NCBI GenBank assembly: GCA_963975935.1
Contig: CAXBIQ010000003.1
Coordinates: 62,001-126,000, forward strand
DNA length: 64,000 nucleotides
DNA from: Planktosalinus sp963975935
GTDB lineage: Bacteria > Bacteroidota > Bacteroidia > Flavobacteriales > Flavobacteriaceae
Direction: 5' to 3'
Below are positions 1-7,108 of the stretch, piece after piece (positions within the stretch are counted from its first letter, which is position 1; every line of letters begins with the position of its first letter). The notes under the pieces were generated by a model. The model did not search any database. It was not told the DNA's origin and was given only the letters and a program-made list of their open reading frames with translations. The position numbers were made by a program, and so were the translations under genes.

Positions 1-771
1 TATGCAGGGCAGCGTGTGATTTATGTTGTGAGAAGTTTTCATTTAGAAAATTATTTCCCGAAAAATAAATGGATATCATCGCAAATGGTTCAAAAGGCTA
101 GTGCAATTGTGGGGGTTTCAAAAGCCATTTCTGATGAAATAAATAAGAAATTCAATACCAAAAAAGCGATACCTGTTTACAATCCACTTCCTGAATTTGA
201 AGCAAAAGAAATAGCACCGCCTGAAAGACCTTATATACTTTTTTTAGGCAGAATAGAGGAAGATGTCAAAAACCTGACGTTGTTACTTGAGGGTTTCAAG
301 CTGTCCAAACTTTCACAAAAAAATATTGAGCTGAAAATTTATGGTGATGGGAAAGACAAAGATTGGTTGCTTGATAAGATTGACAGCTTGAATTTAACGT
401 CTCAGGTTTCAGTATATCCTTTTACGCCCGCAATCTATCCCATTTTGAAAAACGCTTTGTTTTTAACACTCACAAGCCGTTATGAGGGTTTTCCCAGGGT
501 TTTACTGGAAGCCTTATCTGTAGGGACACCGGTTATTTCAGTGAATTGTAAAAGTGGTCCTGATGAAATCATAATTCATGAACACAACGGATTGCTCATT
601 GAAAATTTTAATGAAACTGCACTGGCAAATGCCATGAATCACCTTATATTTGATGAAACCCTTTATCAATTTTATAAAAAAAACACCATACCAAGTGTTA
701 CGCATTTGGGACAGGAAAATATAGCAAAGCAATGGTTAAACTTGTTGAGAGATGCAAAATCAAATAGTTGA
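1..771 (+). CDS. Glycosyltransferase family 4 (group 1), 5' truncated by window edge
   Basis: The frame is open from base 1, so the start lies outside the window; the GTG at 16 is only an internal codon. The visible 256 residues cover the end of the acceptor-side domain (KASAIVGVSKAISDEI) and the nucleotide-sugar-binding Rossmann half. That half shows YILFLGRIEEDVKNL, then SRYEGFPRVLLEALSVGTPVIS, the E-x7-E type region typical of GT4 retaining glycosyltransferases. These enzymes add a sugar from a nucleotide donor to a lipid-linked or growing glycan at the cytoplasmic membrane face. The gene overlaps the next one by 20 bp, so the two are translationally coupled. Its neighbours (sugar ketoisomerase, two GT2 enzymes, methyltransferase) place it in a surface-polysaccharide cluster. 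Donor and acceptor cannot be told from sequence. Confidence 0.9.
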   Translation, partial: YAGQRVIYVVRSFHLENYFPKNKWISSQMVQKASAIVGVSKAISDEINKKFNTKKAIPVYNPLPEFEAKEIAPPERPYILFLGRIEEDVKNLTLLLEGFKLSKLSQKNIELKIYGDGKDKDWLLDKIDSLNLTSQVSVYPFTPAIYPILKNALFLTLTSRYEGFPRVLLEALSVGTPVISVNCKSGPDEIIIHEHNGLLIENFNETALANAMNHLIFDETLYQFYKKNTIPSVTHLGQENIAKQWLNLLRDAKSNS

Positions 772-1171
772 TAACATACAGTTGATTGAAATATCAAAAA
801 TATCAGACCCTGATGGCCGTGGTAATTTATCAGTCATTGAAAAAGGGACATTGCCTTATGACGTGAAGCGTGTCTATTATTTATATGATGTTCCCAGTGA
901 CGCCACCCGTGGTGGTCATGCCCACATTGAATTGCAGCAATGTTTAATAGCCCTTAGCGGAAGTTTCGACGTGGTATTGGATGATGGAAATAACCGTACT
1001 AAAATTCATTTGAACAAACCAAACAAGGGTTTGATTATCCCTAGTGGAATATGGCGTGAACTTGAAAATTTTTCTTCCGGGGCTGTTTGTCTGGCACTGG
1101 TTTCAGATGTTTATAAAGAAGAAGATTATATCCGGGAGTATAGCAAATTTAAGTTATTTAAAAGCACTTAA
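752..1171 (+). CDS. Cupin sugar 3,4-ketoisomerase (FdtA/QdtA, WxcM C-terminal-like)
   Basis: This 139-residue protein consists of a single cupin of the WxcM/FdtA family. The family signatures are visible: DPDGRGNLSVIE near residue 19, RVYYLYDVP, and the RGGHAHIELQQ metal-free active-site motif near residues 51-61. Family members isomerise dTDP-4-keto-6-deoxyglucose to the 3-keto sugar, which is then transaminated to Fuc3N or Qui3N for O-antigen or glycoprotein glycans. The start ATG lies inside the end of the upstream glycosyltransferase (20 bp overlap). No companion aminotransferase or acyltransferase is visible, so those genes would have to lie upstream of the window. The last 18 bp overlap the end of the convergent GT2 gene. 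The exact product (3- versus 4-keto configuration) is not decidable here. Confidence 0.85.
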   Translation: MQNQIVDNIQLIEISKISDPDGRGNLSVIEKGTLPYDVKRVYYLYDVPSDATRGGHAHIELQQCLIALSGSFDVVLDDGNNRTKIHLNKPNKGLIIPSGIWRELENFSSGAVCLALVSDVYKEEDYIREYSKFKLFKST

Positions 1172-2086
1172 ATGAATTCCAAACCGTTCCATAAAGTTTT
1201 TCAAACGGTATAAAAACTTGGTTGTTTTTGGCGAAAGTTTTAATAACAAACGTTGCTTTTTGTTGAGGTTGTTCAGGTCAATTTTTTCAAAGTTGCGCCG
1301 AAAACCCTGACGGTCATTTTTAAGTTTTGCAAGTATGGCAAGCGAATAGCGATTTAAGTCCAAAAATTTTTTCAGTCCCTTGTTTTCTTTTTCATAGCTT
1401 GTAAAAGCATCAAATGTAGGCTTACTGGCTATATCCCGGGTTTTGTTGGAAAGGCTTTGCTGAACAAAACGGTAAGTAACCAGATAGGTATTGATAAAGA
1501 TGATTTTATATTTCAAACCGATTCGTATCCATAAATCTGTATCCTGTCCACTTTTAATGGATGTATCATACATTCCCACCTCGCCTAAGACACTTTTGTG
1601 CAAAACCGTACTCGAACTGGTTAACACGGTGTTTAGAGAACTCGCCTCAAAATAGTCAACACGATAGGTTTTGTTTTGTTGGAGGTTCTCTATTGAATAT
1701 TTTGATTTGATTGTATTTCCTCTGGTTTCTATTGCGACTGCAGTTGAAAAAACCTTTTCCTCAGGGTTTTCTGCAATGGTGTTGTGTATTACCTCCAGAT
1801 AGGTTGGTTCCCAAAGGTCATCAGCATCAAGCAGAGCGATATAAGGTGCGCTTGCTTTTTTGATGGCAGCATTTCGTCCTGCAGCGGCACCTTGGTTTTT
1901 TTGTGTGAAATAGTGAATTCTTGCGTCGTCAAATGATTTGATGACTGCTTCACTTCCATCTGTTGAACCGTCATTGACAATGATTACCTCAAAATCTGTA
2001 AATGTCTGCGCCAAAACAGCTTCCAGGGTTTGGGCAATGTGCTTTTCTTTGTTAAAGACCGCTATGGTTACTGAGAATATGGGCAT
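1154..2086 (-). CDS. Family 2 glycosyltransferase (GT-A fold)
   Basis: The 310-residue protein opens directly with the GT2 core, MPIFSVTIAVFNKEKHI. The nucleotide-binding VIIVNDGSTDGSE follows near residue 35, and the DxD-type metal site in YIALLDADDLWEP near residue 85. SGQDTDLWIRI matches the usual acceptor-site EDxxLxxR-like position. No membrane segments are evident, so it is a soluble or peripheral inverting transferase acting in polysaccharide synthesis. It follows the second GT2 gene (2094-2981) by 7 bp on the minus strand, so the two are probably cotranscribed. Its 3' end overlaps the convergent ketoisomerase gene by 18 bp. Sugar specificity is unknown. Confidence 0.9.
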   Translation of the reverse strand: MPIFSVTIAVFNKEKHIAQTLEAVLAQTFTDFEVIIVNDGSTDGSEAVIKSFDDARIHYFTQKNQGAAAGRNAAIKKASAPYIALLDADDLWEPTYLEVIHNTIAENPEEKVFSTAVAIETRGNTIKSKYSIENLQQNKTYRVDYFEASSLNTVLTSSSTVLHKSVLGEVGMYDTSIKSGQDTDLWIRIGLKYKIIFINTYLVTYRFVQQSLSNKTRDIASKPTFDAFTSYEKENKGLKKFLDLNRYSLAILAKLKNDRQGFRRNFEKIDLNNLNKKQRLLLKLSPKTTKFLYRLKNFMERFGIHLSAFK

Positions 2087-2093
2087 ATTCGGA

Positions 2094-2981
2094 TCAAGGT
2101 TTGCTTTGTAAATTTACATAATAATACAGGCGGTACAAATCAAACAAAAATAAGGAGGGGCTGCTGCTTTTCAGGTTTTTATGAATGCTTTTTTCAAAAA
2201 AACCAACAATGCCCTTAAAAAGGTTTAAGGCACCATTTTTTTTCAATGTCTGATATGCTTTTTGAATGGGCCTGTAATCTTCAGGGATTTTGTTTTCTTT
2301 TTCAAACACATACAGTGATTCCAATCCTTTTTTTGTTTTTTCTATAAAAGAGGTGTTTTTTTCCAGCCCATAATGTATGATGGGGTTATTAATATGCTTT
2401 ACGCAGGCATTCATCTTTTCAAGGTTTTGAGCAAACAAAACGTCAACACCATAGACATTTTCATAAAAGTTGTTTGCCTTTAAAAATAGATCTTTTTTGA
2501 TTAAAAAGCATTGAGATATAATAGAGAGATGAGGTATTTTTTCTCTCTCTGATACTGGTTTTGCCTCCCGGGATTTACCGTATTTCCATCGTAGTATTTT
2601 GTCTTTTTCAGGTGGCTTTTCTTCATAGGAAATTCCGCCAAAAACAACATCTGAAGTATTGTTTTTAATGTCAAAATTCTGGATGAATGATTCTTTTTTT
2701 GGAAGAACATCGGCGTCCATAAAAAGCAACCACTCATAGGTTGCAGATTGGGCTAAAAAGTTACGGGTTGCTGTTCTTCCTTGGTTTTCTTTTTGCTCAA
2801 GATAGCGGGTATGGGGCAGCTGGTTTATAAATCGATTTTTTTGAACAATACCCAGGTTATTTGAGGCATCATCTGCCACTATGATTTCATAAAGATAATC
2901 AACTTCTTTAAGTTGACCGGAAAGGCTTTCCACAAGTGAAGCTACGTTGTAATTATATGTTGGTATAAGAATGGAAAGCAT
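2094..2981 (-). CDS. Family 2 glycosyltransferase
   Basis: This is a 295-residue GT2 enzyme. It begins MLSILIPTYNYN and shows the donor-binding IIVADDASNN and WLLFMDADVLPKKESF, whose DAD is the metal-binding DxD. A second acidic cluster, VYGVDVLFAQNLEK, lies near residue 178. The C-terminal third is basic and carries no clear transmembrane helix. It sits between a methyltransferase gene (14 bp upstream) and another GT2 gene (7 bp downstream) on the minus strand, which suggests one transcript. It probably adds one residue of the same surface glycan as its neighbours. The acceptor and donor are not predictable from sequence. Confidence 0.9.
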   Translation of the reverse strand: MLSILIPTYNYNVASLVESLSGQLKEVDYLYEIIVADDASNNLGIVQKNRFINQLPHTRYLEQKENQGRTATRNFLAQSATYEWLLFMDADVLPKKESFIQNFDIKNNTSDVVFGGISYEEKPPEKDKILRWKYGKSREAKPVSEREKIPHLSIISQCFLIKKDLFLKANNFYENVYGVDVLFAQNLEKMNACVKHINNPIIHYGLEKNTSFIEKTKKGLESLYVFEKENKIPEDYRPIQKAYQTLKKNGALNLFKGIVGFFEKSIHKNLKSSSPSLFLFDLYRLYYYVNLQSKP

Positions 2982-2995
2982 GAATCTCTTTTAAG

Positions 2996-3745
2996 CTAAG
3001 GTATGATAATCTGTTGTTTTCTTGCAAATAAAACCGTCTCGTCTTGAAAGCCGTTATACATAGTATCAGCTTCTTTATACTTTTTAAGGTTTACCTGAAA
3101 CCCTTTGTTCTCAAGTCTCATTTTTAGTCCCTTTCTTGAATAGATGCGCACGTGATCATCCTGTCCAAAAGCTTTTAGCCTTCCTTCAGGTGTGGTGATT
3201 TTAGGATCCTCATAGATTTTCCCGTCTTTAAAGGGAGTTTGTATCAGGCAAATGCCTCCGGGTTTTAAAACACGAAACAATTCAGACATCGCTTTGTGAT
3301 CTTCCTCGATATGCTCCAGGATATGATAGCAGATGATAAAGTCAAAAAAATTATTTTTGTGGGGTATGGCTATAATGTCATAGTTGTAATCAGCAATAAA
3401 TTCATTGGCAAAATCGGTAGCAAAGTAAACTATGTTTTTATTTTGTTTGTGTTTTTTGTATAAAATCCGGGAAGGTGAAAAATCCAAAACATTTCCCTTG
3501 AGGGATAGGTCATTCTGCAGAATATGCCATAAGCGCCGTGTTCTGGATCTGCTTCCGCAAGCGGGGCAAAGCAAATCTTTGCTTTTTAAAACGACAAACT
3601 CTTTTAACTTAGTTTTGCAAATATTGCATTGGTATGCATCCCCTTTATATTTGAAAAGGAACAATTTTCTGAAAAAGTATTCATATTTGAACAATAATTT
3701 TTTCGGAATACTTTTTTTGGCGATTGTTTTTAATGTGTTGTACAT
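2996..3745 (-). CDS. SAM-dependent class I methyltransferase with N-terminal zinc-ribbon-like motif
   Basis: The protein has 249 residues. Near residues 40-65 it has two CxxC pairs (CNICKTKLKEF and LLCPACGSRSRTRR), which look like a small zinc ribbon. A Rossmann methyltransferase follows: the SAM-binding strand around NVLDFSPSR, then ICYHILEHIEEDHKAMSELFRVLKPGG, the usual motif II/III block. The Cys-rich head is recurrent in methyltransferases encoded in polysaccharide clusters. It lies 14 bp upstream of the GT2 gene and 2 bp downstream of ftsE. It could methylate a sugar of the same glycan, but the substrate is inferred from neighbours only. Confidence 0.8.
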   Translation of the reverse strand: MYNTLKTIAKKSIPKKLLFKYEYFFRKLFLFKYKGDAYQCNICKTKLKEFVVLKSKDLLCPACGSRSRTRRLWHILQNDLSLKGNVLDFSPSRILYKKHKQNKNIVYFATDFANEFIADYNYDIIAIPHKNNFFDFIICYHILEHIEEDHKAMSELFRVLKPGGICLIQTPFKDGKIYEDPKITTPEGRLKAFGQDDHVRIYSRKGLKMRLENKGFQVNLKKYKEADTMYNGFQDETVLFARKQQIIIP

Positions 3746-3747
3746 CT

Positions 3748-4431
3748 TTATACCGTCTTCTGCACCACTTCAAAAATTTGATTTTCGTCACATTTCAGCG
3801 TTTTTGATGGATATTTTAACAAAAGTGCATAATCGTGTGTGGCCATCAGGATGGTATTCCCGTTTTTATTGATTTCCTGCAGTACTTCCATCACTTCGAC
3901 AGACGTTTGCGGGTCGAGGTTACCGGTGGGTTCATCTGCCAAAATAAGTTCCGGGTCGTTTAACAACGCTCTTGCAATAGCAACCCGTTGTTGTTCTCCT
4001 CCTGAAAGTTGGTAGGGGAATTTAAACCCTTTGGTTTTCATACCCACTTTATTCAGGACTTCTTCTATTTTTCCTTCCATCGCCTTTTTATCAGTCCATC
4101 CGGTAGCTTTCAAAACGAAATTCAGGTTGTCATTCACCGTGCGGTCATTCAATAGTTTAAAATCCTGAAACACCACGCCCAATTTCCTCCTTAAGAACGG
4201 AATATCTTTTTCCTTGAGGGTTGCCAGGTCAAAATCAACGATTTTACCTTCGCCTTCCATTAACGGAATATCTCCGTAAAGGGTTTTCATAAAACTACTT
4301 TTACCGGTGCCGGTTTTGCCAATGAGATAGACAAACTCACCTTTGTCAATAGAAACATTTACATCAGAAAGAATTAAGCTTTCACGTTGAAAAATGGAAG
4401 CATTTTTTAAATATAAAACCGGATTTGACAT
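3748..4431 (-). CDS. ftsE: Cell-division ABC-type ATPase FtsE
   Basis: This is a 227-residue ABC ATPase of FtsE length. Visible motifs are Walker A GKTGTGKSS (residues 38-46), Q-loop VVFQDFKLL, signature LSGGEQQ (142-148), Walker B LILADEP (162-168), and the H-loop in ILMATHDYALL. FtsE pairs with the membrane protein FtsX at the division septum, where it activates peptidoglycan hydrolases. No ftsX gene is adjacent; a separate ftsX locus is the rule in this phylum as I recall it. The gene runs 2 bp ahead of the methyltransferase gene, so a transcript through both is plausible. The LolD family is the main alternative; the short linker and overall sequence favour FtsE. Confidence 0.85.
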   Translation of the reverse strand: MSNPVLYLKNASIFQRESLILSDVNVSIDKGEFVYLIGKTGTGKSSFMKTLYGDIPLMEGEGKIVDFDLATLKEKDIPFLRRKLGVVFQDFKLLNDRTVNDNLNFVLKATGWTDKKAMEGKIEEVLNKVGMKTKGFKFPYQLSGGEQQRVAIARALLNDPELILADEPTGNLDPQTSVEVMEVLQEINKNGNTILMATHDYALLLKYPSKTLKCDENQIFEVVQKTV

Positions 4432-4550
4432 ATGTTATGTAGCGTTTTGTAGCGAAATTACACTTATTTTTATAGGCTAACGAAAAATAGAGCAAAAAAA
4501 TATAAGAACCCTTCAGCAATGCGTTTTTTATTCTAAAATGCACAGCTCTT

Positions 4551-6491
4551 TTACTGATAATTGACTCGAAATTTTTTCGTCATCCTAAAAAGTGCTGTGG
4601 TAGCAGTTATGGTAATAATCTCATTTTGGATTTCTTCAAGGGGAATGGTTGCGATTTCGTTTTTTTTGTATTTCTGCCGGAATATTTCTTTTTCCTCTAC
4701 AGTGATGACGATTTCATAGTCCGTGTCAATTTCACTTTCAACAGGTGAAATCACAATCCCTTTTATGGCCTCATTTCGTATAATTTCAAAGGGATCTGTA
4801 TGTCGTGGAAAATTTTGTACACTGTCCCGTTCAACTTTTGGTCTGGGTATTACGGGTTTTGGGAAACACTCGTCGGTAGGCAATAAGGGGTCAATGCTTA
4901 GTTTTACAAAGCCGGTGCTATCCGGCTTCAAGTGTGTATTGGGTTTTAAGTGAATGCTATTTCGGGCTTTAAAATCAACTGTGGAAGAATCCCTGAAGGT
5001 TTGGTTGTAAATGTCAATTTGGTATGGTGATGATTTTAAAGTAAAATCAAACCGGTAAAAGTCCCTGTGGGCAACTTCAACGGTGCCGGTGCCCAGTTGC
5101 ATATCGTGTGCCATCTTAACGGCTTTGTATGCATCAACCCTGCCGGCACCCAGTTTCATTTTGAACGGCTCGTTGCCGGGAAGGTTTTCGATATCAGCAG
5201 AGGTGAGCTTTAAAATACTTTCTACTTCGGCGCTTCCCAGGCAATAATTAGCAGACCAGATTAGTCCAATGGTTCCGGTTACAAAGGCTGCAGCCCCTGA
5301 TGTCATGCCCACAAAAAAATCTTCCTCATAACCACAATCAGGTCTCCCCATACTATAGGTTTCCGCCGGGGCAGCGATATCAACGGCGAGATTATGCTGG
5401 GCTCCAAATTGACTGTTGATGGGCGTTAAGGTGTCAAAAGATCCTTCCTTTTTCATCCGCATTCTTGTCACATGCCTGTCTTTTAGTTTATATGCAATCG
5501 TTCCATATTTCTCATCCTCTACAATACAATCATCATAAAAGCCGCAATCTGCAAATATTTTTGTTACTGAAATTACATTTTTATAGGATGCAGGATACCC
5601 ATAATTTGATGCATAATCTTTTAAATTGGGATTGCATTTTTTTGCATTTCCCGCAGCAGCAACGATAAGAATGCCTTCTTCATAATATTCATTGATGCGC
5701 TCCTGAACATTCTGATGATAGGCACCAAAACCACATAAAACCCAGCTGGTGTTAATAACCTTTGCACCGGCTTCAACTAACTCCTGAATGTAATCAAACC
5801 GGCCATACCCATGCGTGATCATATCACAATCTGAACAGATACCCGAAATACCAAAAGCATTGTTTGCGCGTGCCCCTATAGAAGATGCAATACCGGTACC
5901 GTGTGCACAGACACCACCTGATTTGAGGTCAAAGTATTTTAAATATTTGCTCACCCTTCCCTTAAGGTCAATGTTTGTAGAATCAACCCTTCCGTCAGAT
6001 ATTCCTATGACCACTTTAGGGTCACCGGTGGTAATGCTCCAGGCCTGAGGTGCATTGATCAAATCAAGTCCGGTCATAGGGTAAGGAACACCCAGATTTG
6101 CAACCGGACTTGTGATGCCGTAATCATTGGGGTAATAGGCATCCTGATGGGGAAAATATTCACCAATACCAGTGTATTTTTCAGGAGATATATTCTGAAG
6201 TTGCCCCAGTAGCACATCACTGTTGGTAGTTACTTTATATACTTTTTTCAGATTTTCTTTTTTGGAATATGGAAATGCTTTCCTGAATACCAAAACCTTG
6301 TATTTAGCAAATATTTTATTGGCCTTGCTGTTTACAGTATCTGTAATATTAAGGCTACCGTCTTTGTTAGGTGTTATTTTTAGTGTTTCCGCATTAGCTA
6401 CAGAAACATGATAGTAATAGAGCTGTTCCTTTTCTTGTGCAGAAAACTGAAGCGAAAACAACAAGAAAAAAAGCAGGAACAGTTTATTCAT
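4551..6491 (-). CDS. Secreted S8 (subtilisin-like) serine protease
   Basis: A signal peptide at residues 1-18 (MNKLFLLFFLLFSLQFSAQ) is followed by a propeptide-like region to about residue 110, then the peptidase S8 domain. The catalytic triad is visible: D166 in GISDGRVD, H197 in AHGTGIAS, and S398 in MTSGAAAF. The oxyanion N282 lies in VAAAGN. Cysteines are frequent for a secreted protein of this group (CSDCD, DCGFYDDC). The C-terminal about 150 residues look like a beta-rich accessory domain. They do not carry a recognisable T9SS sorting domain, unlike the second subtilase at 40923. It overlaps the upstream coiled-coil gene by 8 bp, which implies co-expression. The substrate is unknown; bacteriocin-maturase-like or nutritional roles are both possible. 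Confidence 0.9.
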   Translation of the reverse strand: MNKLFLLFFLLFSLQFSAQEKEQLYYYHVSVANAETLKITPNKDGSLNITDTVNSKANKIFAKYKVLVFRKAFPYSKKENLKKVYKVTTNSDVLLGQLQNISPEKYTGIGEYFPHQDAYYPNDYGITSPVANLGVPYPMTGLDLINAPQAWSITTGDPKVVIGISDGRVDSTNIDLKGRVSKYLKYFDLKSGGVCAHGTGIASSIGARANNAFGISGICSDCDMITHGYGRFDYIQELVEAGAKVINTSWVLCGFGAYHQNVQERINEYYEEGILIVAAAGNAKKCNPNLKDYASNYGYPASYKNVISVTKIFADCGFYDDCIVEDEKYGTIAYKLKDRHVTRMRMKKEGSFDTLTPINSQFGAQHNLAVDIAAPAETYSMGRPDCGYEEDFFVGMTSGAAAFVTGTIGLIWSANYCLGSAEVESILKLTSADIENLPGNEPFKMKLGAGRVDAYKAVKMAHDMQLGTGTVEVAHRDFYRFDFTLKSSPYQIDIYNQTFRDSSTVDFKARNSIHLKPNTHLKPDSTGFVKLSIDPLLPTDECFPKPVIPRPKVERDSVQNFPRHTDPFEIIRNEAIKGIVISPVESEIDTDYEIVITVEEKEIFRQKYKKNEIATIPLEEIQNEIITITATTALFRMTKKFRVNYQ

Positions 6492-6954
6492 TTTCTAAAG
6501 TATCAATTCTTTTGGAAAGTGTGTCTATTTGTTTTTGCTGCTCGATGGTATGCAGTGTCAGTTCCTCAATTTTTTCAAGCAGGAGTAAATTCATTTCCTT
6601 TAGGGAAAGTCCGTCTTTATCCATTTCAGCTGCAGCGGGTACTTTGGGCAGGTGGTGGTTTTTTTTGATAAAGGATTCAATTTCGGTAAGTGTAAGAAAT
6701 TTGTATTCCGGTTTTAATTGGGAGGTCCCTTCAAAATAGGTTTCAAAAACATAATCGGGTGCGACGGCACCTTCCAAATCAATGAGCACTTCCTGTGTGT
6801 GAATACTGCCTTTGACGGTTAATAATGCATCAGGTGTTGTTGTGCCAATGCCAATGTAGCCTTGCCGGGATTCGGTTACATTTTTAAATGGGCTATTTTG
6901 GCTTAGAGCTAAAAAGGGGACGAAAAACAAAAAGAGAAGCGCTGGATAATTCAT
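6484..6954 (-). CDS. Secreted short coiled-coil protein of tail-fibre/S74-like type
   Basis: The protein has 156 residues with a signal peptide (MNYPALLFLFFVPFLALSQ). A repeat characteristic of secreted Bacteroidota fibre-like proteins follows (YIGIGTTTPDALLTVKGSI), then the conserved block PDYVFETYF, YKFLTLTEIESFIKKNHHLP. It ends in a leucine/glutamate heptad coiled coil (LLLEKIEELTLHTIEQ). This resembles the end region of trimeric fibre proteins that precede intramolecular chaperones, but it is far shorter. The stop codon lies inside the start of the S8 protease gene (8 bp overlap), so it is the first gene of a two-gene transcript. A physical link to the protease is inference. Confidence 0.75.
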   Translation of the reverse strand: MNYPALLFLFFVPFLALSQNSPFKNVTESRQGYIGIGTTTPDALLTVKGSIHTQEVLIDLEGAVAPDYVFETYFEGTSQLKPEYKFLTLTEIESFIKKNHHLPKVPAAAEMDKDGLSLKEMNLLLLEKIEELTLHTIEQQKQIDTLSKRIDTLENE

Positions 6955-7079
6955 AGATCAATACTTAGGTTAAAAAGCTAAAAATACCTCTTTCCCCTCA
7001 ACTTTCCAAAAACAGGAACAGGATGCAACATTAACAAAATTCTCACGTTTTAATTCCATATTTAATATCCTTTTTCCGG

Positions 7080-7087
7080 TATATTTG
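7080..7087 (+). promoter_or_regulatory. Bacteroidota -7 promoter element (TAnnTTTG) for TPR gene
   Basis: TATATTTG matches the flavobacterial -7 consensus TAnnTTTG. It lies 21 bp before the chosen ATG at 7109, giving a short leader. No convincing TTG -33 element is seen at the right distance. Confidence 0.5.
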
Positions 7088-7108
7088 GGCAACAAAAACC
7101 TACACATT

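Noticed and set aside
3432..3872. 146-codon plus-strand frame across methyltransferase and ftsE
   Set aside because: It spans two well-supported minus-strand genes and their junction, so it is a shadow frame.
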